Shown in pieces: positions 22,853 to 34,060 of a DNA stretch of 64,000 nt. The notes beneath the pieces were generated by a model, which saw only the letters and a program-made list of their open reading frames with translations, had not been told where the DNA came from and searched no databases. This DNA is from Sipunculus nudus (Eukaryota > Annelida > Sipuncula > Golfingiida > Sipunculidae): assembly GCA_026874595.1 (NCBI GenBank), contig CM049318.1, forward strand, positions 52,976,750 through 53,040,749, written 5' to 3'. How positions within the stretch are numbered: the stretch's first letter is position 1; each line of letters opens with the position of its first letter. Position numbers and translations under genes: made by a program.

Positions 22853-23880
22853 TTTGTCATTGAGCTTAAACTGTCGAAAAGTAAACTCGATGTAGTATAT
22901 GCTAATATAAAGTTTTTTTTTCCGTCAATGAATATATGAATGAATAATTAAATGAATGACTGAATGAATGAATGAGTTTATTAATTATAGTGTAATGTAC
23001 AATAATACAGGAAGAAATACAATCAGCTAATAATACCCAACCCTCGCAGGGTTATTAAGCGACACCTTGCGAAAATAAGGGAATTCATTAAAGAATTGCT
23101 TCAATTACGTCCTCAAGTAGTGACCTGTGGGTTAATTGTTTCGAGGTGCTCTTTTGTGCTTTAGTCTGCTGCGCCTGATAACGAATTTTTTAATAAAACT
23201 TAAATAGAATTATGCCTTGTTTAGCCGCCTGGTCAAAACAAAGTAATAAAAAAACGCCCTGGCATCTGATCAAGTAAATACGGAATCCATCTACCATCTC
23301 TGTAGGAATTATATATTTTCTGGCTTATTCTACGTATACTGCATTTTAATGAACTGTAGGCAGGTTCCTATGCCTCTGCCATGACCCTTCGAATATTTTA
23401 TATCCGGTATGTACACTTGGTTTTAATTTGAAAATGCGACATGTTAATAAGATAACTAGTAATAAGTATTTACCTGTATCAATTTACAGTAACAACATGT
23501 TTTACTTACAAAAGTAAAAGTCATTTCTCTTTCATTTTCAAAGATAAATACATTTGTCCTATGGAATCAAAATGTTGTGTGCCTCCTCAGGCGGGTAGCA
23601 AAATATTTTGTCCCCGGACGTTAAATGCTTGCGAATATTTGTTTTCAATTTTGAGCCAGCGTTGTAAAAGCTACCGAGCGTCATTAGACGTTAGCCTAAC
23701 TACACTCACGCAGGAGTTTTCGCTGCAGTAGTTCGCGATGCCCTTCGCTTTAACCGCTGCTTTATATTTCAAGATTCTCTGGGTTATACCGCCGTGGCTC
23801 ACACAGAGCAAAACCAATGAAAGCATGGTATTGATTTGTGCATCCAACAGCAAGTTTTAAATCCGCGACACCCTACTCTC
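22853..23880. other. U4-specific unexplained sequence
   Basis: This AT-rich stretch is absent from U1 and U3. It holds a short GAAT-type repeat (22,936-22,980) and a minus-strand 60-codon open frame (23,671-23,853) that I do not recognise and take to be chance. It may be further inserted elements. Confidence 0.4.
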
Positions 23881-23992
23881 GGTTTTCTGATTCTTGATCC
23901 TGTCCCAGGTGTTGAGACCCCGAAAAACGTATTTAGCAAATTGGCGATTTAAGCATATGGAAGGTAGCAGCGTATAACCGCTCTGTGGGGAG

Positions 23993-24503
23993 TAGGGCTG
24001 CGCGAAATTATCGACATATGGATATATGACGATACGGTGATTCGCTTATTGCGTATCGCGATACAGTTTTCATACATCGATATTTTGCAAAAACGTGCCT
24101 TAAACTGATACATTTGCAATTAAAATAATGTTTCTTTCACAAATTTAGACATGGGTTGAGATAAATGACAGACCTACAGTGAAAGCCCTTATCGTGTCTG
24201 TAGACGTTTAACAGGAAAAGTTCAAGAAAGCCTGATAAACCATTCACCAAAGGTCCGTCTAAGGAAATTTGCATGTCGGCTCCATTACAAATTGTTTTAA
24301 GAGTTATAACTGATCTGATTTGCATAAACATATTTACCAGATAAAGAATGGCTGATAATGATATTAAAAATTCATATATAATGAAAAACAATCAATTCCC
24401 TTAAATTAAATACAATGAAGATATCGCAATGCGTTTCGCAATACACTACCAAGTATATTGCTATATATTGCAATTCAAAAATTGTATGGGATACCCAGCC
24501 CTA
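23993..24503. mobile_element. hAT-like MITE
   Basis: The ends TAGGGCTGCGCG and (inverted) TAGGGCTGGGTA, with 8-bp flanks GTGGGGAG (23,985-23,992) and GTGAGGAG (24,504-24,511) that differ at one base, are the hallmark of hAT insertions. Subterminal sequence is rich in CGATA/TATCG words at both ends. No transposase is encoded. Confidence 0.78.
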
Positions 24504-24849
24504 GTGAGGAGTGTATAGCGTTAGAGGAAATCAGAAGACAGATGCAACTGACATAACATAGTGCAGCTAACATATATAATGGTGCAGTAATATTCTGTTT
24601 CATTTGATTAAAGGGTTTCGGATCATATTTCTTACGTTTTTGTCCTGAACCCGCGCATGTACACAATCGTATATAAATATATAATCATTTTTATTACCTG
24701 GGACAGGTGACTCCATAATCTGACATGTATTTTTCAAATGTAAAACCCTGAATTACGCATTGCCCGCTGTTTATACGTTCTTTTCCTCATATATAGAAGA
24801 ACGTACAACATATGTAGACACTCATAACCATAGATTTCTAATTCTTAGA

Positions 24850-25030
24850 ATATATATATATATATTATTATTATTATTATTATTATAATTATTATTATTA
24901 TTATTATTATTATTATCAATACTATTATTGTCAAAAATTCTTTAAAACAATTAGACAATAACAGGTTCAGTAGATCAGTTTATAAAAAAAAAGAAATATG
25001 GCAATATCATAAGTACAGGTGTACTAGGTA

Positions 25031-25096
<66 letters not shown>
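24850..25096 (+). repeat. (TA)n, (TTA)n and (TG)n microsatellites
   Basis: TA then TTA runs (24,850-24,917), a 110-bp spacer, then TA-TG-TA (25,030-25,096). The retrotransposon begins at the end of the second tract. Confidence 0.88.
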
Positions 25097-25098
<2 letters not shown>

Positions 25099-25841
25099 CT
25101 ACGGAACCTAATAACAACAAATCACGTAATCGTGACGAGCAATTTTGTTACGGAGAAAGAGAAAAAATCAGATTAATCAACACTAAGCGCGTGAAATGTC
25201 TAGGGGAATGAATAAAGAAGACAGTGGTTTTTTGTTAACAAATAATTATAGTTTATTCTTAGAACAATCCTAACATTCCAATACACTAAATCAATACAAT
25301 TGCACATTATAACAATACTAAAAATATACATCGCCAGAGTGGCCGGATCCTATGCTTTTATTTCTGGATACCTTCACTATCACAGCTCAACAAGAGTCAT
25401 TTAGCACAAGTAATCCATGTAAACAGTTCAAATAAATCTTCTCATAGAATAGTCCGATTTAATCGCGAAAACAATCTGTGTAATCCAAAAGTGAAGTTCT
25501 AGTAAGGCAAACTGTGCAATCCGTATAAAATCTGTTACAAAATCCGTAGAATATCTGTAAGTTCTGTAATTATCGGAATAGGCCGTAAAAATTGAAGAGA
25601 GAGTCACACTCTTCCGTGTCCGCTGGTATTTTCCTCTCTGCCGGCTCTAAACACATCCCCTATATATAGCTTTTCCATCCGAAGCCAAGAAACGTCCATA
25701 TTCACGAACATACAACGAGCACTGTGTCTCTACAAGCAAGGGTACAAGTACAGTTCCCATAGCAAGGCCACCTGCTTGGGCCCAACACGAATCAGAATGC
25801 CACGCAAAATCATGAGCATAATAAAACAGATACCTGTAACA
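25097..25841 (-). repeat. 3' LTR of the Gmr1-like element
   Basis: 745 bp, with plus-strand ends TGCTACGG and TGTAACA (inverted TG-CA type). It contains a TATA box on the minus strand (TATATATA, 25,661-25,668). Compared with the other LTR it has lost about 70 bp after 'cacgaacat', so the ancestral LTR was a little over 800 bp. Confidence 0.88.
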
Positions 25842-25944
25842 CTCCTGTAAGTTGACTGAAAATTTTCCCCAAACACTAACTTTTTGCGATCAGAATCTGA
25901 AATTTTTTACAACATTTCAAAACCATCTTCTTTACAAATTTGCA

Positions 25945-26401
25945 TAAACATCTTGTTTACAACATTTGTTAAATATCTCGATAAACAATCAGCACGTACA
26001 TTGTCTTTCCCTTTAATGTGTCTGATTTCAAGATTTTAATCCTGTAGAACCAATTTCTATCTCAACAATCTTTGATTTTAACACTTCAACTTGTTCATGA
26101 ACGTGAGGGGATTGTGATCACTGAAGACAATGATAGGCTTGACTGATGAAGTAACATAAACTTCAAAATGTTGCAATACATAAATCAAAGCCAAACATTC
26201 TTTTTCAATAGTGAAGTAGTTTTTTTTCTGGTTTGCATTATACTTTCTTGAAAAATAACAAATTGGATAATCTATGCCATCACTGCCTTCTTGTAACAAC
26301 ACACCACCACCAGCAGGATCACTAGCATCTACAGCTAACTTAAAGGGTACAGAAAAGTCTGGAGCAACTTGAACTGGTAAACTTTGCAGAATTGCTTTCA
26401 A
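25945..26401 (-). pseudogene. RNase H pseudogene of the element
   Basis: Degrades the RNA strand of the RNA-DNA hybrid. The segment 26,078-26,401 has the three acidic motifs: VDASDPAGGG, TIEKECLAL and FSDHNPL. After a stop, the C-terminal words EIRHIKGKDN and ADCLSR follow to about 25,945. It is the last domain before the 3' LTR, again as in the gag-IN-RT-RH order. Confidence 0.82.
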
Positions 26402-26461
26402 ATTCTAAAAGGCATTTTTACCCTGAACAATCCATACAACTTTTGCTTCTTCTTTAAAAAT

Positions 26462-27064
26462 TTAGCTACAGCAGAACAATTTGGACAAAACTTCCTGTAG
26501 TATCCAACCATACAAAAAAAAACGCATTATTTGCAGATGTTTCTCCCAGGTGTCGCTGTACATGATGAGGTCATCAATATAAGCCTCGCAGCCCTGAATG
26601 TCCTTGAAAAGCATATGGATGAGGCGCTGGAACATGGCTGGCGAGTTCTTCATGTCAAACGGCATAACTTTATACCGGTACAGTTCTCTTGTTCTCTCAG
26701 CGGAACTTGCCAGAATCCTTTAGCAAGTCAAACTTGGAAACATATCTTGAGCTACCGACTCTATCAATACAATCATCGATCCTCGGAATCGGGAACGTGC
26801 CAGTATTGGTTACAGAGTTTAGTTTTCGATAATCTGTGCACACACGGTAATTTCCATCAGGTTTGGGCGCAAGAATACATGGTGAACTCCAGTTACTGTT
26901 ACTAGGTTCAATAAAAGCATTGTCCAGCACATGTTGAACCTCATCTTGTAGATACTTTGCTTTCCTGGATTCAGTCTATAAGACTGCTGCTTGACTGGGC
27001 TTGCCTCGCCAACATCGACGTCATTGCACAATATGTTAGCTCGCATTGGAATGTCACTAAACAA
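26462..27064 (-). pseudogene. Reverse transcriptase pseudogene
   Basis: Copies element RNA into DNA. Recognisable pieces in order are DVDVGEASPVKQQSYRLNPGK (27,000 region), SPCILAPKPDGNYRVCTDYRKLN, SKFDLLK (first catalytic Asp), MPFDMKNSPAMFQRL, and EAYIDDLIMYSDTW with the catalytic YIDD at 26,570-26,581. The pieces lie in different frames: at least one break falls near 26,930, another near 26,690 and another near 26,500. The family normally has YxDD here, so the active site itself is preserved. Confidence 0.85.
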
Positions 27065-27099
27065 ATGTTGAAAATTCCGCAGCAGGTTCTTGAGGTCTT

Positions 27100-28020
27100 G
27101 TTTTTGTTGCCCGGTAAAGTGTTAAGCACGTCTGAGTTCTTTAGTGGTCCTGTTCCACACTGAATGTCATACTTTGTTTTCATTTTACTTTGTGCAGATT
27201 TAAGATTTGACTTTGCAATCTCACAAGCATTTTGTAGTATAATGCGAAAGTCTGAGACATACAGCAATAAACTCAGAGAATCAGGATTTCCACACAAGAG
27301 TTTTTTAAGCAGTTTTACTGGACTGAGTGTCCAAAAACTAGGTTCAAGGGACTGAAACCCAAGGACTCTTGAAAAGATTCTCTAACAGCAAACAGCAATA
27401 GGTGGATTCGTTCATCCCAGTCTTTCTGTGTGTCATATAACAATAGGTCCTCATCATGTTTTAATGCCTGGTGAAAACGGTCGAGGGCGCCCTGACTTTC
27501 AGGATGATATGGGGAAGAGCTGCACTGTTTTATACCTAGCTGAAGCATAACTTGCTGGAATAAGCCTGACATAAAATAAATGTTGGTAATCCAACAGTGT
27601 AAAAAACTTGGTCATAGCCTTGACAACACTTTTGACATGAATTCTGCGCAATGGTATTGCCTCAGGGAACATGGTAGATGCGCACATAATTGTCAGCAAG
27701 TATTCATGTCCAGATTTTGTTTTGAGCAGTGGTCCAACACAATCAACAATAATCCTACTAAATGGTTCCTCGAAAGCAGGAATAGGCCTAAGTGGGCCTT
27801 TAGGAGGATTCTGACTGGGCTTGCCTACCATATGGCATGTGTGGTATGATTTACAGTATTGTACAACATCTCTCCTCAGATTAGGCCAATGGAAGTGTGT
27901 ACTAACTTTCTGATACGTCTTATTTTTACCTAAATGGCCAGAAAAAGGGCTTTTGGGCACTACTATTTGATGTTTTGGCCCACTCATCATCAGCGCATAC
28001 ATCAGGTGGTCGCCATTCAC
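27100..28020 (-). pseudogene. int: Integrase pseudogene, located upstream of RT
   Basis: This enzyme would insert the cDNA into the genome. The zinc-binding module (residues about 22-62 of the open segment from 28,020) is eroded: the CxxC reads YxxC. The catalytic core shows IIVDCVGPL with the first Asp at 27,742-27,744. After GLP a deletion of about 22 bp removes the segment that should contain the second catalytic Asp and shifts the frame. The third motif reads HPESQGALDRFH, with Asp where Glu is expected. A C-terminal helix (YVSDF, then KSAQSKMKTKYD) follows at 27,160-27,300. Its place ahead of RT defines the Gmr1-like order. Confidence 0.82.
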
Positions 28021-28394
28021 TCATAAGCACTCCATTTTTAACATAGAAACAAACTTGGTTTTGTGACAGTTCATCTTTAGAAACTGCCCTTGGAAACAAA
28101 CAGGGTCCTTATACTGTTCCGCGATAGGTTCTGACCTTGAAAATGCTGCATCTTGTACCGGCGAGTCGTTATACGAGTCACTAGTGACTCCAAGGGTGTT
28201 ATTATCTGGACCATTATTCTCATGTGTGTTTTTCTTGGCCATAAATCTAGTTACAGCACATGAGGATACAAACCAGGAATTTCCTGATTTTCAGGATCAG
28301 TGTCCTTATCAAGTGACGGCTTTTTTGTCAATATTGGTACAGGCTGTACTTTGTCACCTGCAACATCATTGCCTTATATCAACTGAATTCCCTA

Positions 28395-28620
28395 AAGGGG
28401 TAAAGCAGTCCCTATGCCTAGAGAAATATTCCAAAAAACCAAATCTGACTTTCAATGAAGACTGTTAAGCGGAACTGAAGTGTGTTTGTCTGAAAACACA
28501 CCATTAACAATTGCACGTGCACCAGTAAAAGACCTATTAGAAAATGGCTTAGTGTTTGCTTACAAGAGGGTGGTCTGAACCAGTGTCCCTCAAAATTCTA
28601 AAAAGGGTAAAATCTGAAAA
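28395..28620 (-). pseudogene. pro: Aspartic protease remnant
   Basis: On the minus strand a short frame reads ILRDTGSDHPLVSK, with the catalytic DTG at 28,579-28,587. After a frame change come words typical of the family's protease (SVPLNSLH, then KSDL). A conserved tail (PVPILTKKPSLDKD, then AVTRFMAKK near 28,240) leads toward integrase. The enzyme would cleave the Gag-Pol polyprotein. Stops and frame shifts make it inactive here. Confidence 0.65.
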
Positions 28621-28773
28621 TCACTTGAAAGTGATACAACCCATCATGTATGAATGGCTTAAATACCTCCATTTCAGAGTCAGGAGAGGAATCTACTACC
28701 TCAATTTCATCAAACAAAGAACTGACACTGACACTCTCAGCCATAAACTCGTTTTCAGGGTCACTAAAGGAAT

Positions 28774-29061
28774 CTACATCCTTATTACAATCAAGCTCCT
28801 CATGGGAATCAACAGAGGAATTTTCCTAAGCAGAAATAAACTTTCATAAGAGGACCTGGCCTTATTTGAAAGACTCTCGCAAGAGTCATCAAAGTACTTA
28901 GCCATATTTAGAGGATACTCCTCGCAGGAGTCTTGAAAAGACATGGCCTTATTAGATTCCTCGCAGGAATCAAATGAGGTTTTTACCCCGCAAGCTACGG
29001 ATGCTTTTTTGGAGTCAGACGGCACGTTGGCCCCCGTAGCATCAAATTTTTTTTCAGTCAA
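28774..29061 (-). pseudogene. gag-protease linker with DSCEE-type repeats
   Basis: This open segment of 95 codons lies between the zinc knuckle and protease. It contains three copies of an acidic cysteine word (DSCEE, DSCEE, DSCES) about 14-16 residues apart, arising from imperfect repeats of the DNA word ctcgcaggagtc. I do not recognise a domain. It is probably a fast-evolving spacer. Confidence 0.45.
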
Positions 29062-29176
29062 TAAAGGAGTTGTACCCCTGATTTATATGAAAAGAGCTTG
29101 GCTCTTGTATTTTGCTATGCATAGATTTTGAAACAAAACCAGAAGGTTTGCTCATTGGTTTATTTGCGAGTTTCTA

Positions 29177-29218
29177 GCTGTCAGATATTAGATGACCTTC
29201 CTTTTTGCAGTAATTACA
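29177..29218 (-). pseudogene. CCHC zinc knuckle of gag, last Cys lost
   Basis: Fourteen codons read CNYCKKEGHLISDS. This is the retroviral CX2CX4HX4C nucleic-acid-binding knuckle, but the final cysteine is serine (AGC, one change from TGC). A stop follows directly. It lies downstream of the capsid segment as expected. Confidence 0.75.
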
Positions 29219-29327
29219 GTTTTTCTTGGACTTTTTTTTAACTAATAGGAATACTAGAACTGGGTGACTGCGCCTTTAACTTCTTTTGAACATACTGATT
29301 TATATTCTTGTTTGTGAATGACTGGTT

Positions 29328-30245
29328 TTATTTGCTTGTAAAGGACATTTTATGTGTTAATGAATAATCATCGGCTGATTGAGCAGCAATGTCAAGTGTT
29401 TCAGGACTTTTCTCATCAAGGAAAGTTTTAACACCTGCGTTTAAGCAGCGCTTAAATTCTTCAAGCAAAATCAACTGGCGCAAATTGTCATAATTTTTCT
29501 TTACATTTGTAGAACAACACCAGCGATCAAACAATTGCTCTTTAGTCCTAGCAAATTCTACATAGGTCTGTTCTTTGCGCTTTTCCCAATTTCTGAATCT
29601 CTGGCGGTAAGCCTCCGGAACTAACTCATAATCTTTTAGGATTGACCGTTTAACCTGGTCATAGTCAGCTGCGGCATCTACTGAAGCTCTGTATAAATTT
29701 CTCTGGCCTTGCCAGTCAATACACTTTGTAAAAGCATAGTCCAATTTCCCTTAGGTCATTTTAAAAGTTACCTCCTAAAAGTGTAAGAAATATTTATCAA
29801 CCTTTTTTTTCTCGAAAGGTGGGACAAGCCTAATGTGTTTAGTAACATCAAAACAGTGAAATGTGGCAGCATGTAGACCATGTTCTAATGGGTCTTTCTA
29901 ACTCAAGTCGTTTTAACTCAATTATATTTTTCTTTGTCTCCCTCATGTTCTTCCCTTTCTCACTGTTTTAATGCTAGCTCATGTTGCAATTCAAACTTTT
30001 TTAATTCTAACTGCATAGCAAGCTGTCATTTTTTTTTTTTTATTTTCCACTTCACTCTGTTCAGTTTAACCTTTGCCAACTAGATCTTGCATGGTTTTAG
30101 CAATGATATCAGGCTTTCTAAAAGTTTTTTTTTTCACACCAAGCGCTAAGTGTTGTCCCAAACGCAACAACTGATCTTTTGTCAACTGTTCAAGTTGATC
30201 AGGGTTGGGATCTTCAACAAATACCTCAGATTTTAAATCTGCCAT
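29328..30245 (-). pseudogene. gag: gag pseudogene with SCAN-like capsid region
   Basis: Gag forms the particle in which the element is reverse transcribed. A start at 30,245 begins MADLKSEVF and stays open to 30,066. After poly-T tracts that break the frame, a 138-codon segment (29,328-29,744) reads through the SCAN-like capsid helices. Diagnostic words are YELVPEAYRQRFRNW, YVEFARTKEQLFDRW and LILLEEFKRCL. This pattern is typical of Gmr1-like gag proteins and of the SCAN domain related to them. The two segments cannot be joined without a frame change, so I call it a pseudogene. The start was chosen because it follows the expected acidic N-terminus and because the upstream ATG lies in leader-like sequence. 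Confidence 0.8.
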
Positions 30246-30278
30246 GTTAAGATGTTTAAACAATAACAAAAAAAAACA

Positions 30279-30797
30279 CTCAACAAGAGTCCTTTAACAC
30301 AAGTAATCCACTCAAGCAGTTCAAATAAATCTTCAAAGAGAATAGTACGATTTAATCGTGAAAAAAAAATATGATGTAATCCAAAAGTGAAGTTCTGGTA
30401 AGGCAAACTGGGCAATCCGTAAAAAAATCTGTTTCAAAGTCCGTAGAATATCTGTAAGTTCTGCAGTTATCGGAATAGGCCGCAAATAACTGACGAGAGA
30501 GTCACACTCTTCCGTGTCCGCTGGTATTTTCCTCTCTGCCGGCTCTAAACACATCCCCTATATATAGCTTTTCCATCCGAAGCCAAGAAACGTCCATATT
30601 CACGAACATTCCAAACACAACAATACACGCGCCCCATAGCGCATGAACAGACCCGAAATCTTTAGACTACAACGAGCACTGTGTCTCTACAAGCAAGGGT
30701 TCAACAAGTACAGTTCCCATAGCAACGCCCAAGGCCTGAGCCCAACAAGTATCAGAATGCCACGCAAAATCCTGCGCATAATAAAACAGACACCTAT

Positions 30798-30801
<4 letters not shown>
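30279..30801 (-). repeat. 5' LTR of the Gmr1-like element, truncated
   Basis: 523 bp, homologous to 25,386-25,841 and ending TATAACA at 30,801. The part equivalent to 25,097-25,385 is missing, and the gag start codon lies only about 35 bp away at 30,245. A deletion has therefore removed the LTR's inner end, the primer site and the leader. Confidence 0.85.
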
Positions 30802-30863
<62 letters not shown>

Positions 30864-31249
30864 TTTTCGTTCTCTTTTCCTTCACCTCTCTTTGTCAATC
30901 CCACTATGTCATTTCTTCTTCTCTATCTCTCCTATTCCTCTCTTTGTCTGTCCCTCATATTTTCTTCTTCTCTATATCTTTCTACCCCCCCTCTCTGTCC
31001 CTCTCTTCTTTTCCTTCTCTATCTCACTTGTTTATCTCTTTCTTGTATTCCTCTTCTGTCTCTCTTCTTGTTCTTCTCTTTACAGCTCCCTCCAGCTACC
31101 TCATTTCTTTTTCTTTTCTGTCTCTCTCATTCTTCTCTCTGTCTCTTCATCTCTGACTCTCTCCTTCATGTCCTGCTTTTTCTTCCTCAAGCTTATCTGT
31201 TTCTGTTGTGTCTTTCTCTTTCTTTCACCCCCCCTCTATCTCTCGTACT

Positions 31250-31319
<70 letters not shown>
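30802..31319 (+). repeat. (TA)n, long pyrimidine tract, (TA)n (U4)
   Basis: TA run to about 30,861, a CT-rich stretch of about 390 bp, then TA at 31,251-31,319 and a short GA run. Read through, it gives a 299-codon open frame of Tyr-Ile and Ser/Leu repeats, which is not a gene. Confidence 0.88.
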
Positions 31320-31323
<4 letters not shown>

Positions 31324-32191
31324 GAGAGCGAGAGAGGGGTGAGAGATAATTATACCTTGATGAACTACAATGTGAAGTGGAAACCCCCTTTTACATGTGT
31401 CCTTATTAGCGTTCACGCATGCAGACACAAAAAAAAACACACATACGTATTTTTTTCTTCTCCAGTGTTGGCTGTATGTTTCGTCGTTATCAACACCCCA
31501 ATTTACGGGCTGTCAAGTATTAAGGTAAAAAAAAATAGATAGTCATCATGCACCAAGCTGTTATGACGGGACATTGTCTTCCGACAACCCGATGCGCACC
31601 CTGCCCCCCCCCCCTAGATCCTACTTTGATATCATATTTCCGGCCTTAACCGACGTCAAATGAGCAGCAGGGAATAGTTTCCTTAATTAATGTACAGTCT
31701 AATTTGTTCTGGCATGCCTCACAAGGATCAAGTAACATGCAGTCTAATAAATGATCAAATAACCTTATTAATAAGAATTTTAATAAACCCGACGCACGCA
31801 CATGCAACAAATGCACATAGCGGTTTCATGTCGCCTCTTTTCATGTCGTCTCTTTAATACGCAAATAGAAAAAAATATGCTGAACACAGTCATAATAACC
31901 AATCATTCATTAATCATATTATCTCCTCACATCTTATGATAACTGCAGGAAGACCAAAGTGTCAACTTAATTAACAGTATTATTTTTTAAGATCGACAGC
32001 CTTGCGATGTAGTATACACGGCTGTAATTGTGCTTATCACCTATATCTCTTTATGCAAAACCACATTTAAAATTCTCTAATTGCCAACTTTTTGCAAATG
32101 TAAGGCCTGAAGACAACTTTTTAACATTTTTTTTGCACTGTTATTGTGTCATTATATTTAATATGATAAACAATAGTTAACTATAACAATA

Positions 32192-32229
<38 letters not shown>

Positions 32230-32466
32230 CATTTATGTATATTTCATACAAAAATCCGTACGTATCGTATTGGGCTACAAAATATCACAGTATATTGCGG
32301 TACGAAATTTGTAGCCGACACCCAGGCCTAGCCTCTACAGACACTTTGGACCAAACAAGCAGAACACAGGCAAACAAGCTCTGGTTCGATTGTCACAAAT
32401 TTATGTGATATTAAAACCATAAATCTTATTTAGTTTTATTTAATTTTTATAAAATTAGTTATCAAA

Positions 32467-32605
32467 ACTAATACGAGGCATTCACCATGGCTTGGGTGGT
32501 GGCTTTTGATAGTCTCTTGAGGTGGAGAGACCGGAAAAACCGTAGAAAATCACCGACCTTGTACGGGCAACTACATCAAACTTTCATATGCCACGCAGGG
32601 GAGAA
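32467..32605 (-). repeat. Degraded SINE, family B related
   Basis: The sequence 'acgaggcattcaccatggct' followed by 'gtggcttttgatag' and 'cgtagaaaatcaccgacctt' parallels the reverse SINE at 20,462. The tRNA-like head is largely eroded and no usable B box remains. Confidence 0.5.
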
Positions 32606-33807
32606 GGACGAGGGTTTACTACACCACTGTCCAGGCCCCCTGTATGCATGTGAATATCGAATGTCACCGGTTTGATACTCACAGTTGAATATCGAATTTC
32701 CCTGATTTGATTTACATTCAAATATCTGTCCAACTTCAATGATGTTAACACTTTTTGCCATTGTTTCTCTGTCATTGCGTTTTTAGTACTTGGCTCCAGA
32801 AAAAAACACGAAATTTTCCTCATAGAAAACTAAAAGATATCTGAAATGAGCTCATGGCAGTGATCCTCTTTGTCGAAGTATCAATGAAGAGATAACTTGA
32901 TTCATTTGCGCACTTTCATCTGTTTAACTTTAATATGAGATCTAATTATCTTAAAGTTTGAAAACTTTATATCATGGGTAATAATATCTTCCACAATAGT
33001 TTATTTTGACTAACAGTAATCTGTACGCAAAACCTTTAGTATGCATGAACACTTCAAACACATTTACTACATTATTCATTACTAATAAAATGTAACTTGC
33101 TGCTAATTCATTTCCATTAATTTACTATCATGAAGGCCTTCTCATCATTCAATTTATTATTTTCAAAACTGAAATGGCACACACGACCTAAGTAGTTCAA
33201 TTCTATATAAGTAATATTCACGAGGCTTAACTTTGTCTTCCTTTTAAATTCTTAATTGACTGTCAGTTTTATTTATTTATACATTGTTAAGTAATGAATA
33301 CGTGCTTTTAAATTGTATCTAAATGATGATATAGTAGGTGGCTTAATTGAAAAGGCCATTTCATGCGCATTTCATACGGGTAATTAATTAAGCGGTTTCT
33401 GCAGAAATCTTGCGTTGAAGTATAAAAGTAGGATGCATTTTAACTTTGATTACATTTTGATTATTTGATGAATAACATCATTATTTCCAATATGACGGAC
33501 CCGAACGCCCATTGTCAATCGACTCCCGCAGATGGCGAGAGTGAAGCAGAAACGAACTAACAACCATTTAAGTCCAGTCTCGTTCCTTTATTTTTTGTTA
33601 CTTTTCTTGATTTCTTTCTTTTCAATTTCATGTTATATGTGAACATTTTCGTATTAAAACATTTAAATAAGCAACACCTGGGAATCATGCACATATGTCA
33701 CGCCACTTTTTTCCCTGACAAAGTGACATTTTACCATGAATTTTTATTGTTACGTTTTGTTTCATCAGAATGTCCCACATATAAAGCCATCACAATCACT
33801 ATCTGGA

Positions 33808-34060
33808 TAAGACGTAGCCTATTGGTTAAGTCGTTTAAATGGGAAGCTTAAGGTCCTCGGTTCAAATCCCCGTCGGCGGCTGAATGAAAAATTGTGAAAT
33901 ATTAAATGGACCTCCAAGATTCGCTCCAATGTCTAAACGAAAGGTTATGACTTCGGGATTATTCCTAACCCTAGAAATCCAGAAGGCTTAATAATAATGT
34001 ATCATCTTTATCGTATAAGTATCTTATTCCTATATACAGTGCCACCAACAGGCCATGATG
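33808..34060 (+). repeat. tRNA-headed SINE family C (U4, best head)
   Basis: A-box match TAGCCTATTGG (33,815-33,825) and B box GGTTCAAATCC (33,859-33,869) lie 33 bp apart, a normal tRNA spacing. The tail 'aaatccagaaggcttaataa' and following T/A-rich 3' part recur in U1, U2, U3 and at 44,410. In U1-U3 the B-box half of the head is lost, so this is the copy closest to the founder. Confidence 0.72.

Larger units (their letters stand above)
25097..30801 (-). mobile_element. Gmr1-like Ty3/gypsy-class LTR retrotransposon, degenerate
   Basis: LTR-flanked element on the minus strand with ATAT on both sides (25,093-25,096 and 30,802-30,805), inserted in a (TA)n tract. In transcription order I find SCAN-like gag, a zinc knuckle, a DTG protease, integrase, reverse transcriptase and RNase H. 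Integrase before reverse transcriptase is the Ty1/copia order, but the RT, RNase H and gag sequences are of Ty3/gypsy type. This combination is known for Gmr1-like elements, and the vertebrate SCAN domain is thought to derive from their gag. Frameshifts and stops interrupt every region, and the 5' LTR has lost its inner end with the primer site, so it is non-autonomous. Confidence 0.88.

Noticed and set aside
24137-24391. 84-codon minus-strand frame as hAT transposase remnant
   Set aside because: No recognisable transposase motif. It lies within the MITE interior and is rich in chance AT codons.
30643-31542. 299-codon plus-strand open frame
   Set aside because: It is a translation of two (TA)n tracts and a pyrimidine tract plus LTR end. 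There is no protein-like composition.
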